Part shown: piece by piece, positions 8,682 to 17,491 of the stretch | Layout: every line of letters starts with the position of its first letter | Numbering within the stretch: the stretch's first letter is position 1 | DNA from: CAZVRZ01 sp964629965 | GTDB lineage: Bacteria; Chloroflexota; Anaerolineae; Anaerolineales; UBA4823 | DNA: 64,000 nt | Assembly: GCA_964629965.1 (NCBI GenBank) | Contig: CAZVRZ010000004.1 | Coordinates: 1-64,000 of the forward strand | Direction of reading: 5' to 3' | Notes under the pieces: model-generated | What the model was told of the DNA's origin: nothing | Seen by the model: only the letters and a program-made list of their open reading frames with translations | Databases searched by the model: none | Program-made: the position numbers and the translations under genes

Positions 8682-9941
8682 ATGTCTGAGAAACTTAACC
8701 ACACTCTCCGCCAGAGCATTGTTCTCAGTATCGCCCGGCTGGCTCGCGAAAAATACATCTTTCCGGAAAAGGGGCTGGAAACGGCCCAATTCATCGAGGC
8801 GCAACTGGAAGCGGGACGCTACGATGAAATCTGCGAGCCGCACGAATTAGCCGATCGCCTGACTGCCGATCTGCGCCGGGCATCAAACGACCAGCATTGG
8901 TCGGTTTCGTATGACTCCATGCTGACCAGCGCACTCTACTTGGGGGAGGAAGAAGTGAGCGAGGAGGAAATGAACCGGCTCAAAGAGAGCGTGCACCGGG
9001 CCAATTTCGGCATCCAGAAGGTTGAACACCTGCCTGGCAACATCGGCTACGTGGATTTGCGCGGCTTTGCCTGGATCGGCTTTCCCGGCGCGGGCGATAG
9101 CATCGTGGCTCTCATGCATCTCGTTTCTCACTGCGACGCGCTGATTTTCGACGCGCGGCAGAACGGCGGCGGCGAGGTTGAGACCCTGCAGGTGTACGTC
9201 AGCTATTTTGTCAAGCCGGATCCCAGGTTGTATGATTCGTTCTACTATCGCCCCACCCAGGAAACCCAGCAATTCTGGACGATGCCCTACCTGCCGGGCA
9301 ACCGTATGCCGGATGTCCCGCTGTACATCCTCACCAGCCGAGTTACCGGTTCCGGCGGAGAAGCATTTGCCTATATCCTCCAGGGCATGGGGCGCGCCAC
9401 GGTTATCGGTGAGGCCACGCTGGGAGCAGCGCACACCACGGATATGGAAATCGTTCAGGAGCATTTCCAGGTGGAATACCCATCTGGGCGCTCGATCAGC
9501 CCCTTCACACAGGGCGATTGGGAGGGCGTGGGAGTACAGCCGGATATCGCTGTTCCCCCCGAAGATGCCCTGGAGGCAGCGCACCTGCACGCCCTGGAGC
9601 GGCTAATCCAACACTGCAATGATGACAGCCGCAAGCGGGAGTTGGATTGGGACATGGAAATCGCCCGCAATTCCTATGCCCCCATCAGGATGGATGAGGC
9701 GATCCTAGCGCGATACGTGGGCCAATATGGAGATTGCACCATTGGGTTGGCAGGCGGCGCCTTGACCTACTCCCGGCAGGGTGTCGCCAGGAAGCTGATT
9801 CCCCTTGGCGAGAATCTTTTCCTTTGCCCGGATTGGCTCAAGCTCGAATTTGACCTGAACGAGCGTGGACAGGTGCTCTCGGTCCAGGTTTCCTATCGAG
9901 ATAACCGGCCTGGCTCGACCCTTCGCAGGGAGAGTTTATGA
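8682..9941 (+). CDS. S41-family (tail-specific) peptidase-like protein
   Basis: A 419-residue protein resembling the S41 C-terminal-processing peptidase fold. An N-terminal helical cap (residues 1-100) contains the LADRLTADLRRASNDQHWSVSY segment seen in these enzymes. The core strands GNIGYVDLRGF and ALIFDARQNGGGEV follow. The nucleophile region reads SRVTGSGGEAFAYILQGMGRATVIGEATLGAA, and the hallmark near the end is WEGVGVQPDIAV. The nucleophile serine is in TGSGGEAF. No signal peptide or PDZ domain is visible, so it acts in the cytoplasm or is a tricorn-core-like enzyme. The C-terminal 90 residues form a small beta domain. It is flanked by repeat copies 4 and 5. Confidence 0.8.
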   Translation: MSEKLNHTLRQSIVLSIARLAREKYIFPEKGLETAQFIEAQLEAGRYDEICEPHELADRLTADLRRASNDQHWSVSYDSMLTSALYLGEEEVSEEEMNRLKESVHRANFGIQKVEHLPGNIGYVDLRGFAWIGFPGAGDSIVALMHLVSHCDALIFDARQNGGGEVETLQVYVSYFVKPDPRLYDSFYYRPTQETQQFWTMPYLPGNRMPDVPLYILTSRVTGSGGEAFAYILQGMGRATVIGEATLGAAHTTDMEIVQEHFQVEYPSGRSISPFTQGDWEGVGVQPDIAVPPEDALEAAHLHALERLIQHCNDDSRKRELDWDMEIARNSYAPIRMDEAILARYVGQYGDCTIGLAGGALTYSRQGVARKLIPLGENLFLCPDWLKLEFDLNERGQVLSVQVSYRDNRPGSTLRRESL

Positions 9942-10012
9942 ATCTTAAAACAAGGAACTTTAACCGGCTCTGGACTGACAAGTTGGCTTATGGCTATGCC
10001 ACAAAAGATGAC

Positions 10013-10093
10013 TTAAAAAGCAAAACCCCCGCCCTCTTTCGAGTTTGGGGGTTTCAAAATCCTCTTGGCAATGACCTGACAGAATCTCCCATA
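10013..10093 (+). repeat. Dispersed hairpin repeat, copy 5 of 5
   Basis: TTAAAAAGCAAAACCCCC, GCCCTCTTTCGAGTTTGGGGG, then TTTCAAAATC and the tail CTCTTGGCAATGACCTGAC then AGAATCTCCCAT. This is the last copy in the window. The five copies are confined to 3.4-10.1 kb and none is found in the remaining 54 kb, which marks this block as distinct. Confidence 0.85.
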
Positions 10094-10194
10094 GAAAGTT
10101 TCTATTCCTTCGTGATTTATCGTAAGTTTTTTAGTGTCCGGAGAGAAAAAAGGCATTATACTTATCCAACCATACTCCATTGGAAATATTGCTA

Positions 10195-12921
10195 ATGCTG
10201 CCCTTCCTCGCTGCTAAAACTCGCCTTCCCTCCACTCCCCCAAACCTGGTCACGCGCTCACATTTATTAGAAGCGCTGGATCAGTGCCTGCAACCGGGCG
10301 TTCAATTGGCCCTGGTTTCGGCTCCGGCTGGGGCAGGTAAGACCACTTTACTGGCGCAATGGCTGAGACGAGCGCAGGCGGATTGGAAGGTAGCCTGGTT
10401 TGCTCTAGATACAGATGATAATCATCTCGGGCGCTTCTTTTCCTACCTGGCAGCAGCCATCGAGTATGCCATCCCAGATTTTGGTGGTAATTTTACCGCC
10501 CTGGCGGAAGCGAACCCCGATTTTACACCAGACCAGGGTATTGCTTACCTGGTGGAACAGGTGGTAGATGCAGAGCAAAACCTGCTGCTGGTGTTAGATG
10601 ACTATCATGTCATCACTCACCCTGAAATCCACCAGGCGCTCAAGCTGCTGATTGACCACCTCCCGAACAACATGCGGCTGATAATTGCTGGACGGGTGGA
10701 GCCGCCCCTGCCGCTGGCGCGCCTGCGGGCCCGCGGGCAGCTCGTGGAAGTACGCACTGCCGACTTGCGTTTCAGCGTTCAGGAAACATCTGATTTCATG
10801 GGATGCTTTGGCGAACTGGCCAGCTTTGCTAAACAAGAAACGTATCTCCAACAACTGAATGCATCTACCGAAGGTTGGGCTGCCGGGGTGCAGCTGACGG
10901 CCCTGGCTTTGCGGAGCGAAGTAACCCACCATGGCGGCGCCTCTGCCGCGCTCATGGAGCGTTTTGTCCGTGAATTAAGTGGTTCGCAGCGCTTTATCCT
11001 GGATTATCTACTGGAAGAAGTGCTCAGCCGTGAAACGGACCACACCCGCGAGTTTCTTCTGCACACTTGCCTGCTGAAGCGCTTTAATCCAGCCTTATGC
11101 GTTGCCGTCATGTCTGAGATAACGTTATCAGCAGCCCACGAACTGCTGGACTACCTGGAACGCGCCAACTTGTTCGTGATCCCGTTGGATGACAGACAAG
11201 AATGGTTTCGCTACCACCACTTGTTTGCCGATGTACTCCAGAAACAGTTGCTGCACAGCCATCCTGGTTTGGCACCAACACTGCACCGCCGCGCCGCCAA
11301 CTGGTTTGATGGGCAAGGGATGGTGGACGAAGCCTTAGAGCATGCTCAGGCGTCAGACGACGCCAACCTGGCGCTCGACCTGGTCGAAAAGCACGCTCTT
11401 GAAGCCATCCTACAGGGGCAGATTGCCACTGCTACCCGCTGGCTGGATATGCTGCCCGCTGAAGCACTGCTCGCCCGCCCGCGCCTGTGCCTGAATCGCG
11501 CCTGGGCGCTGACGTTTACCTCCCAAACCGAAGCCGCCGTTCCATACCTGGCGCGTGCAGCAGACCTGTCAAGCGAGATGCCATCTGCGCAGGCAGAGAC
11601 CTTGGGGCTGCAAAGTTACGGTAAAAGCGTTTACGGCTTGACCGGCGAAGCGGTGCGCCTGGCAGAGCTTGCTTTAGAGATTTCACCAGTGGATGATGCT
11701 TTCTTGCAGTGCATCAATCATCTGTTCCTGGCGAGTGCGCTGGTGCGCGATGGTAAGCTGGATGAGGCCATGCAAACCTACCACTCCGTCCGGACTGCCT
11801 GTCAGGGGCAGCACAACCTGGCCGGGCTGGCGCTGCTCGAGGCGGATTTTCTGCAATATGCGGCCGTCTTCATGAATGCCCGCAACCAGGCCCAGCAAGC
11901 CAGGGATATGCTCCAAGATGCCATAAAAAACTTTGAGGCCGCCGGCGGGAATCGCAAGTCGGCGACGCTCTATCTGCATGTTGGGATGGGCAAGATCTTA
12001 TTCATTGGAAATCAATTAGCCGAAGCAGAACGCGCCCTTGAGATGGGCCTGCAGCTTGACCCGCTTTCGCTCTCCCTGGCAGCTATTGACGGCTGGCTGA
12101 CGCTCTGGTGGGTGAAAATTGGCCAGGGGGATTACCCTGCGGCGCGAAGCATCCTCAATGACCTGACGCCATCCCTTCGCCAGCGCGATGAAAAAATCTT
12201 GCGCTTGTTCATTCTAACCAGCGCTCTGCAGGATTTACTCGAAGGGATGACCGCGTCCGCAGTTGGGCGCATGGAACGCCTGGGGTTCTCAGACGATGTG
12301 GACTCCGCTCTGGAAAAGGTCAGTGACAGCGAACTGATCGGCTGGCGCAGCAATGAATTTTTGGTGTATGCGCGGGTGCTGGCCGCGCAGGGCAAAACAG
12401 CGCTCAGCCTGCGCGTGTTAGCGCGCATGGCGCAGGTAACGCGAGAGCATCGTTTGTACTGGATCATGTACCGGACCTGGATTACCCAGGCAATGGTTTA
12501 TTTTCAGGATCACCAGATCGATTCGGCGTTGGAAATCATGGCGCCCTTGTTGGAGCAAACCGCGCGGCTGGATTCTGGCGCCGTCCGGGCGTATCTTTCG
12601 GCAGGGGAACCGGCACGCGCCCTGTTGAATGAAGCCATCCGGCGCGGCATCCAACCCGCTCATGCTGCCCGTTTGCTGGCCGAATTCCCACCTGTATCGG
12701 CGGACCTTAAGCCTTCCGACCTGCCCGAAATGCTGACCGAGCGTGAGATGGATGTGCTGCGCTTAATGGCAGCCGGGCTCAAGAATCAGGAAATTGGCGA
12801 AAAACTGTATATCAGCCTGAACACCATCCGTTACCATACCGGCAATATCTTTGGCAAACTGGGGGTAGATCATCGCAGTGCGGCGGTGGCACGGGCGCGC
12901 GAATTGAACATCCTGGCCTAA
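10195..12921 (+). CDS. MalT-type LuxR transcriptional regulator (LAL family), copy 1
   Basis: A 908-residue ATP-dependent regulator of the LAL/MalT class. Walker A (SAPAGAGKTT) is at residues 42-51 and a Walker B-like LLLVLDDYHV near 130. A winged-helix region follows, then a long TPR-like helical array (about 400-830). A C-terminal LuxR helix-turn-helix begins at LTEREMDVLRLMAAGL. Family knowledge: STAND ATPases that oligomerise on ligand binding and activate transcription through the LuxR domain. A TTG 15 bases upstream is an alternative start; neither has a clear ribosome site. A hairpin terminator and a small conserved protein gene follow at once, the same arrangement as the second copy at 35359-38046. 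The ligand is unknown. Confidence 0.9.
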   Translation: MLPFLAAKTRLPSTPPNLVTRSHLLEALDQCLQPGVQLALVSAPAGAGKTTLLAQWLRRAQADWKVAWFALDTDDNHLGRFFSYLAAAIEYAIPDFGGNFTALAEANPDFTPDQGIAYLVEQVVDAEQNLLLVLDDYHVITHPEIHQALKLLIDHLPNNMRLIIAGRVEPPLPLARLRARGQLVEVRTADLRFSVQETSDFMGCFGELASFAKQETYLQQLNASTEGWAAGVQLTALALRSEVTHHGGASAALMERFVRELSGSQRFILDYLLEEVLSRETDHTREFLLHTCLLKRFNPALCVAVMSEITLSAAHELLDYLERANLFVIPLDDRQEWFRYHHLFADVLQKQLLHSHPGLAPTLHRRAANWFDGQGMVDEALEHAQASDDANLALDLVEKHALEAILQGQIATATRWLDMLPAEALLARPRLCLNRAWALTFTSQTEAAVPYLARAADLSSEMPSAQAETLGLQSYGKSVYGLTGEAVRLAELALEISPVDDAFLQCINHLFLASALVRDGKLDEAMQTYHSVRTACQGQHNLAGLALLEADFLQYAAVFMNARNQAQQARDMLQDAIKNFEAAGGNRKSATLYLHVGMGKILFIGNQLAEAERALEMGLQLDPLSLSLAAIDGWLTLWWVKIGQGDYPAARSILNDLTPSLRQRDEKILRLFILTSALQDLLEGMTASAVGRMERLGFSDDVDSALEKVSDSELIGWRSNEFLVYARVLAAQGKTALSLRVLARMAQVTREHRLYWIMYRTWITQAMVYFQDHQIDSALEIMAPLLEQTARLDSGAVRAYLSAGEPARALLNEAIRRGIQPAHAARLLAEFPPVSADLKPSDLPEMLTEREMDVLRLMAAGLKNQEIGEKLYISLNTIRYHTGNIFGKLGVDHRSAAVARARELNILA

Positions 12922-13013
12922 AACCACATCCTTCCGCTGAAAACCCCACACAAATGTGCGGGGCTTTTTGATTTGATACCAGGTACACTTAGAGTAATAC
13001 AAGGAGAAACGGT
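12905..13013 (+). repeat. Direct repeat (left copy) spanning LuxR 3' end, terminator and RBS
   Basis: About 109 bp, from TGAACATCCTGG at the end of the regulator gene through the terminator to ACAAGGAGAAACGGT just before the next start codon. A closely similar block occurs at 20088-20196 in the same orientation. The two bracket about 7 kb, consistent with a past duplication of a regulator/small-protein cassette of which only this edge remains at the right copy. Confidence 0.8.
12941..12969 (+). terminator. Rho-independent terminator after MalT-like regulator
   Basis: A stem of CCCCxCACA pairing with TGTGxGGGG (one mismatch) around AA, followed by CTTTTT. It lies 20 bases after the regulator stop and separates it from the small-protein gene. 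Confidence 0.85.
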
Positions 13014-13016
13014 ATT

Positions 13017-13241
13017 ATGCAATATCAGATCAAAATTCGCCAAACCCTCGATGAAACCTGGAATGAATGGTTTGCCCCGCTGGAGATTCAGCCCCAATCG
13101 AATGGTATCACCCTGCTGATTGGCGATTTCGCCGACCAGACCGCCCTGCACAGTGTCTTGAACAAAATCCGCAATCTGAATTTGGAACTGCTCTCAGTGA
13201 CATATATCGAACCCACAGAACACACCGATGAAAAAAAATAG
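13017..13241 (+). CDS. Small conserved alpha/beta protein linked to MalT-like regulator, copy 1
   Basis: A 74-residue soluble protein of unrecognised function, preceded by ACAAGGAGAAAC. The central pattern is LDETWNEWFAPLEI then LLIGDFADQTALHSVLNKIRNLNLELLSVTYIE. It is homologous to the 86-residue protein at 34957-35217: 25 of 63 aligned residues are identical, including the W-x2-W pair, the G-D-Q-A-L block, LNK and LLS. In both places the gene lies directly after a MalT-like regulator and a terminator. From general memory, similar LDxxWxxWF...DQAALHGLL proteins are common and uncharacterised in Chloroflexota and Actinobacteria. The last codons overlap the next start (13228). Confidence 0.8.
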   Translation: MQYQIKIRQTLDETWNEWFAPLEIQPQSNGITLLIGDFADQTALHSVLNKIRNLNLELLSVTYIEPTEHTDEKK

Positions 13242-13455
13242 TTTCCAGAAGCCCTGTCTGTCGTTCCAGCACGTGTTTGCGCCCTGCCTGCCGGAGGGGC
13301 GCTTTATCACCTACCGACTGGTCATGTTCCTGGCATTTGCCTTTTTGGTCGCCATCATCATTCTCACCCGCCCGTGGTTGATGCCGTATATGGCTGTGAC
13401 CCATGCACTGATGGACATGTCTGTGGCGGTCATGTTCCTGATGGTCATGAAATAA
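13228..13455 (+). CDS. Small two-helix membrane protein
   Basis: A 75-residue protein with a basic N-terminus and two hydrophobic segments (about 32-47 and 52-74). The ATG overlaps the end of the small-protein gene by 14 bases, implying coupled translation. No known family is recognised. The conserved neighbours make a role with the preceding small protein plausible, but that is inference only. Confidence 0.55.
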   Translation: MKKNSFQKPCLSFQHVFAPCLPEGRFITYRLVMFLAFAFLVAIIILTRPWLMPYMAVTHALMDMSVAVMFLMVMK

Positions 13456-13471
13456 TCTTCTCGATGAAACT

Positions 13472-14329
13472 ATGTCCAAGAATCAACTCACTACCTCATC
13501 GCAATCCAAATTTGCCATCGTCTATCGGTTATCCAGCCTGCTCACCGCGGTGACGCTAATCCAGTCCGCAGTCGGAGCATTCTACCCGAAAATTTTCCGC
13601 GACCCACCGATGACGGCTGGCAACGCTCGCGGCACGGATGTGGTCATCCTGTTCGTTGCCCTGCCCGTCCTGATCATCTCGATGATTTTGTCACGGAGCG
13701 GCTCCCTGCGGGCGCAATTGACCTGGGCAGGCGCGCTGACGTATATCGCTTACAATGCCGTGATCTTCGCTTTCGCGACCGCGTTCAATCCGCTCTTCCT
13801 GCTTTACGTGGCAACGCTCTCACTGGCGGTCTGGTCGCTGGTGGCGCTGCTTACACGAACGGATGTGGAGGTTGTCCGCTCGCACTTCTCAGGCAAAACC
13901 CCCGTTCGTTTTTTTGCAAGTTACCTGGCGATCATCTCCCTGCTCTTTCTGATAACCTGGTTGAAACAGATCATCCCCGCCATGTTCGCCCCCACCGCCC
14001 CCGCCTTCCTCGCTGGGACGATCATGCTGACCAGTCCCGTTCACGTGTTGGATTTGGGCTTCCTGCTTCCGCTGGGATTCGTTAGCGCGGTTTGGCTCTG
14101 GCATCGCAAAGGATGGGGCTATTTGTTGACGGGTCTGTTGACGGTGATGATGACCGTTGAAACTGCCAGCATTGCTGTGGATCAATATTTCGGTCCCGTT
14201 CACGATCCGTCCACTTCGCTCGACGCCGTGCCGCTCTTCATTGAACTGACCCTCATCGGTCTGATCGTTTCCGTCGCATACCTGTATTTCCTGTGCTCGA
14301 AATCCAACTCGAAAGAAGATATGGCATGA
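13472..14329 (+). CDS. Uncharacterised multi-pass membrane protein
   Basis: A 285-residue protein with about seven hydrophobic segments, starting YRLSSLLTAVTLIQSAVGAFYP and ending in a short basic cytoplasmic tail. No catalytic signature is evident. Its position after the small protein and before the SDR, MFS and ABC genes suggests it belongs to the same same-strand group. I do not recognise the family; the pattern is compatible with DUF-type integral membrane proteins of Chloroflexota. Confidence 0.6.
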   Translation: MSKNQLTTSSQSKFAIVYRLSSLLTAVTLIQSAVGAFYPKIFRDPPMTAGNARGTDVVILFVALPVLIISMILSRSGSLRAQLTWAGALTYIAYNAVIFAFATAFNPLFLLYVATLSLAVWSLVALLTRTDVEVVRSHFSGKTPVRFFASYLAIISLLFLITWLKQIIPAMFAPTAPAFLAGTIMLTSPVHVLDLGFLLPLGFVSAVWLWHRKGWGYLLTGLLTVMMTVETASIAVDQYFGPVHDPSTSLDAVPLFIELTLIGLIVSVAYLYFLCSKSNSKEDMA

Positions 14330-14368
14330 AAACCATGCTCCTACCATTTGTAAAAAACAGGACGTGTC

Positions 14369-14566
14369 ATGTTGATAAAGATTTCAATCTTATTGCCAGC
14401 CATCATCATCCTGATAAATGTGATCATTAGCCTGCTGATGCCATATTCTGTCCAGACTTTTGCCTTCATCACCACCTTCCTGGCTCTATTGGTGCTCAGC
14501 ATCCTGGCAGTTCAAAAAGTCAGTACGCTCAAAAAGCAATCCGTTCAATTGGAAGTGCAGCCATGA
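14369..14566 (+). CDS. Small two-helix membrane protein
   Basis: A 65-residue hydrophobic protein with two adjacent membrane helices (about 5-25 and 30-48) and a polar C-terminal tail. Its stop overlaps the SDR start by four bases (ATGA), which supports its being translated. Family not recognised. Confidence 0.5.
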   Translation: MLIKISILLPAIIILINVIISLLMPYSVQTFAFITTFLALLVLSILAVQKVSTLKKQSVQLEVQP

Positions 14567-15342
14567 CCCGGACCATCCTCATCACCGGCGCGAATAACGG
14601 CATTGGACTGGCGCTGACCCGCTCCCTGTTGGATACGGGTGACCGCGTCGCAGCCCTCGACCTTTCATTGGAAAACCTTCCCCGAACACCGAACCTGTTC
14701 GCTTTTGTCTGCGATGTGACCGACCCCGAGCAGGTCCAGGCCGTGGTAGACGAAGTCGCCCATCAGTGGGGTGGCGTGGATATTCTGATCAATAATGCCT
14801 GCCTGGCCCTGTTCATGTCCTTCGATGAACGCACCCTGGATGACATTCGCCGCGAATTCGATGTCAATTACTTTGGCTATCTCAACCTGATCCGCGCCGT
14901 CCTGCCTGGGATGAAAAAGTGGGGACACGGTATCATCCACAACGTCAGTTCGGGGGTTGGTTTCACGGGCATGCCCGGCATGACCGGCTACACTTCCACC
15001 AAAGGCGCCATCGAAGCGCTGACTCGCACCCTGGCATTGGAATATGCTCCGAGCGGAATCATCTTCAACGTCATGCACCCGCCGCTGACACGCACCAACT
15101 CCGCCGCGGGCTTTGGCATCCCGCCCGAAATGATGGCGGATCCAGAAATCGTTGGGCGTGGACTGTCGAAATTGGTCGGCAAGACCCATCCTATGCTGGC
15201 GGCTGGCTTTGTCAACAATCTTCAACTTTGGATGAGTTACCACCTGCGCGTACCAATGGGCAGGCTGATGTCCAGCCTGGCCGATAAGGCGCGCCAAAAC
15301 CAGGAAAGAAACGCAACCACCACCGCGACAAGGCAAAACTAA
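14563..15342 (+). CDS. Short-chain dehydrogenase/reductase
   Basis: A 259-residue classical SDR. The NAD(P)-binding motif TGANNGIG is near residue 8, followed by the acidic CDVTD, the NNA strand motif (ILINNACLA), the catalytic serine in HNVSSGVGF, and YTSTK (Tyr and Lys) near 148. The acidic residue after the second strand (AALDLS) favours NAD over NADP. The substrate cannot be read. It overlaps the upstream membrane protein by four bases, and the MFS gene begins immediately after its stop, so this is a tight operon. Confidence 0.9.
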   Translation: MTRTILITGANNGIGLALTRSLLDTGDRVAALDLSLENLPRTPNLFAFVCDVTDPEQVQAVVDEVAHQWGGVDILINNACLALFMSFDERTLDDIRREFDVNYFGYLNLIRAVLPGMKKWGHGIIHNVSSGVGFTGMPGMTGYTSTKGAIEALTRTLALEYAPSGIIFNVMHPPLTRTNSAAGFGIPPEMMADPEIVGRGLSKLVGKTHPMLAAGFVNNLQLWMSYHLRVPMGRLMSSLADKARQNQERNATTTATRQN

Positions 15343-16581
15343 ATGAAACGAATTCCTCTCATTGCCTATTTTTCGGCCAACCTCATCTCTCTGATAGGGA
15401 ACAACCTGACGTTGATTGCGGTGCCCTGGTTCGTCCTTGAAACCACGGGGAGTGCATTTCAAACTGGTTTGGCAGCTTTCTTCACCGCGCTGCCTGCTAT
15501 CCTGGCCGCTTTTTTCGGCGGCACAATGGTTGACCGGTTTGGACAGAAAAGGATGAGTATCATTTCTGACCTGGCCAGCGGCATCACGGTGCTATTCATT
15601 CCCCTGCTGTATGCAACAACGGGGCTGCAGTTTTGGCAACTGCTTCTCCTGGTTTTTCTGAGTGCCTTGTTGGATGGCCCCGGAGACACTGCCCGCCGGG
15701 CTTTACTGCCTGAACTGGCTGAAGCCGCAAGTCTCTCCTTGGAAAAAGCGAACGCTGTGCAGCAGGCAATTCAGCGGGCAGGCACGTTGATTGGTCCCGC
15801 TATGGCAGGTTTTCTCATTATCTGGCTGGGAAGCAGTAATGTCTTGTGGTTGGACGCTGCCACATTTGCAATTTCAGCTGGGCTGTTCGCCCTTGCGATA
15901 CCGTCAGGTCAGCCCAGGGTTAAACCCGAAAGCGGCTATATCAGTTTGCTAAAAGAGGGCTGGCAGTTTGTCCGGCGCGACCGGCTGATTATGGCGTTAT
16001 GCGCGACCATCGCGATTACAAATTTTCTGGATACCCCCTTTTTTGCGGTGGTTCTCCCGGTCTACGCCGAACAGGTTTACGGTCAGGCAACCGCTTTGGG
16101 GCTGTTAATCTCCAGCATGGGTGCAGGCGCACTCCTTGGATCTCTTCTTTACGGCCTGTTTATTTTTCGGGCGCCCCGCCGAATTACCTTTGTGGTTGCA
16201 TTTATCCTGGTTGGCTTGCCTTTCTGGGCGCTGTCGCTGACGCCCCCATTTCACCTGGCGCTTGCGGCGCTCTTTTGTGGAGGGCTGGCTGCCGGCCAAC
16301 TTAATCCGCTCATTATGACCCTGGTTCAGGAGCGAACGCCAGCCGCTTTGCGGGGACGAGTTTTTGGAATTATCACCGCCCTGGCTTTAATTGCCGCACC
16401 GTTGGGCATGGTTGCGGCAGGCTTTCTGACTGAATGGCTGGGGGTCATTGTTGTCCTGCTAATCATTGCGCTAATCTATCTACTGGTGACCCTGGCCCAA
16501 GTTTTCAATTCAGCCTGGAGTGAAATGAATCGGGTTGTTGTCACGGACAAGCTATCAGAGCTGGAGACCATGCTTCATTGA
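15343..16581 (+). CDS. MFS transporter (MFS_3/EntS-like exporter)
   Basis: A 412-residue protein with twelve predicted membrane helices. The start directly abuts the SDR stop (TAAATG). The opening LIAYFSANLISLIGNNLTLIAVPWFVLETTGSAFQTGL and the loop motif GGTMVDRFGQKRM are typical of the MFS_3 (enterobactin-exporter-like) group. Those members expel macrolides, siderophores or other small molecules by proton antiport. The substrate is unknown; SDR and ABC-2 neighbours suggest an export locus. Confidence 0.88.
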   Translation: MKRIPLIAYFSANLISLIGNNLTLIAVPWFVLETTGSAFQTGLAAFFTALPAILAAFFGGTMVDRFGQKRMSIISDLASGITVLFIPLLYATTGLQFWQLLLLVFLSALLDGPGDTARRALLPELAEAASLSLEKANAVQQAIQRAGTLIGPAMAGFLIIWLGSSNVLWLDAATFAISAGLFALAIPSGQPRVKPESGYISLLKEGWQFVRRDRLIMALCATIAITNFLDTPFFAVVLPVYAEQVYGQATALGLLISSMGAGALLGSLLYGLFIFRAPRRITFVVAFILVGLPFWALSLTPPFHLALAALFCGGLAAGQLNPLIMTLVQERTPAALRGRVFGIITALALIAAPLGMVAAGFLTEWLGVIVVLLIIALIYLLVTLAQVFNSAWSEMNRVVVTDKLSELETMLH

Positions 16582-16612
16582 AAACTGGATTTATCAGGAA
16601 AGGAAACGTTGA

Positions 16613-17491
16613 ATGAATCTAAGCCTCTCACACCTCTCCAAACAATACCGCCGCGACTTCTGGGGACTGCGCGACTTCGACCTGGAACTCAAGCCCGGGG
16701 TGATCGGCCTGCTCGGCCCAAACGGCGCAGGCAAATCCACGCTGATGCGCATGCTGGCCACGATCACCCAACCCAGCGCAGGAACAATCCACTGGAACGG
16801 CGTGGATATCGCTAAATCGCCAGACAGCCTGCGCTCCGTGCTCGGTTACTTGCCGCAGGATTTCGGTGTGTACCCTAACCTGACGGCACTTGAATTCCTC
16901 GAATACATGGCCGCCATCAAAGGTATGGATGGCAAGACCGCCCGCCGCCGCATTGACGAGTTGCTGGTGCTGGTCAATCTCGTTCAGGCGGCCAAACGTC
17001 CGCTCGGCGGCTATTCGGGTGGAATGAAACAGCGTGTCGGGATCGCCCAGGCCTTGCTCAATGACCCGCAACTGCTGATTGTAGATGAGCCGACGGTTGG
17101 TCTCGACCCTGAGGAGCGCGTGCGCTTCCGCAACCTGCTCTCGGATCTGTCGGGCGAGCGCATCATCCTTCTCTCCACGCATATCGTTTCGGATGTGGAA
17201 GCCACCGCCACTGACATTGTCATCATCAACAAGGGGCAGAAACGCCAACACGCCGCGCCCGAGAAATTGCTCGCATTGCTCGATGGCAAAGTCTGGCAGT
17301 GGACCATCTCCTCCGAAGACCTGCCCTCGCTCAAGGCGACTCACCTTGTCAGCGGGACGATCCGCCGCGATAACGGGATCCAGGTGCGGGTGGTGAGCGA
17401 AGCGGCTCCCGCACCCGAGGCGGAAAGAGTCACCCCCAGCCTGGAAGATGTCTATTTACGGGAAGTCAGCCAGAATGGAGCATCCAAATGA
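16613..17491 (+). CDS. ABC transporter ATP-binding protein
   Basis: A 292-residue ATPase. Walker A GPNGAGKST is at residues 35-43, the signature YSGGMKQRVGIAQALL near 133, Walker B LLIVDEPTVGLDPEE near 155 and the switch STHIVSD near 187. This is the NatA/CcmA/drug-exporter type pairing with ABC-2 permeases. A ribosome site (CAGGAAAGGAAACG) precedes the start. The last codons overlap the permease gene by four bases. Confidence 0.92.
   Translation: MNLSLSHLSKQYRRDFWGLRDFDLELKPGVIGLLGPNGAGKSTLMRMLATITQPSAGTIHWNGVDIAKSPDSLRSVLGYLPQDFGVYPNLTALEFLEYMAAIKGMDGKTARRRIDELLVLVNLVQAAKRPLGGYSGGMKQRVGIAQALLNDPQLLIVDEPTVGLDPEERVRFRNLLSDLSGERIILLSTHIVSDVEATATDIVIINKGQKRQHAAPEKLLALLDGKVWQWTISSEDLPSLKATHLVSGTIRRDNGIQVRVVSEAAPAPEAERVTPSLEDVYLREVSQNGASK

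Noticed and set aside
9938..10195. Small gene after the S41-like peptidase
   Set aside because: The frame consists largely of the dispersed hairpin repeat and has no protein-like composition.
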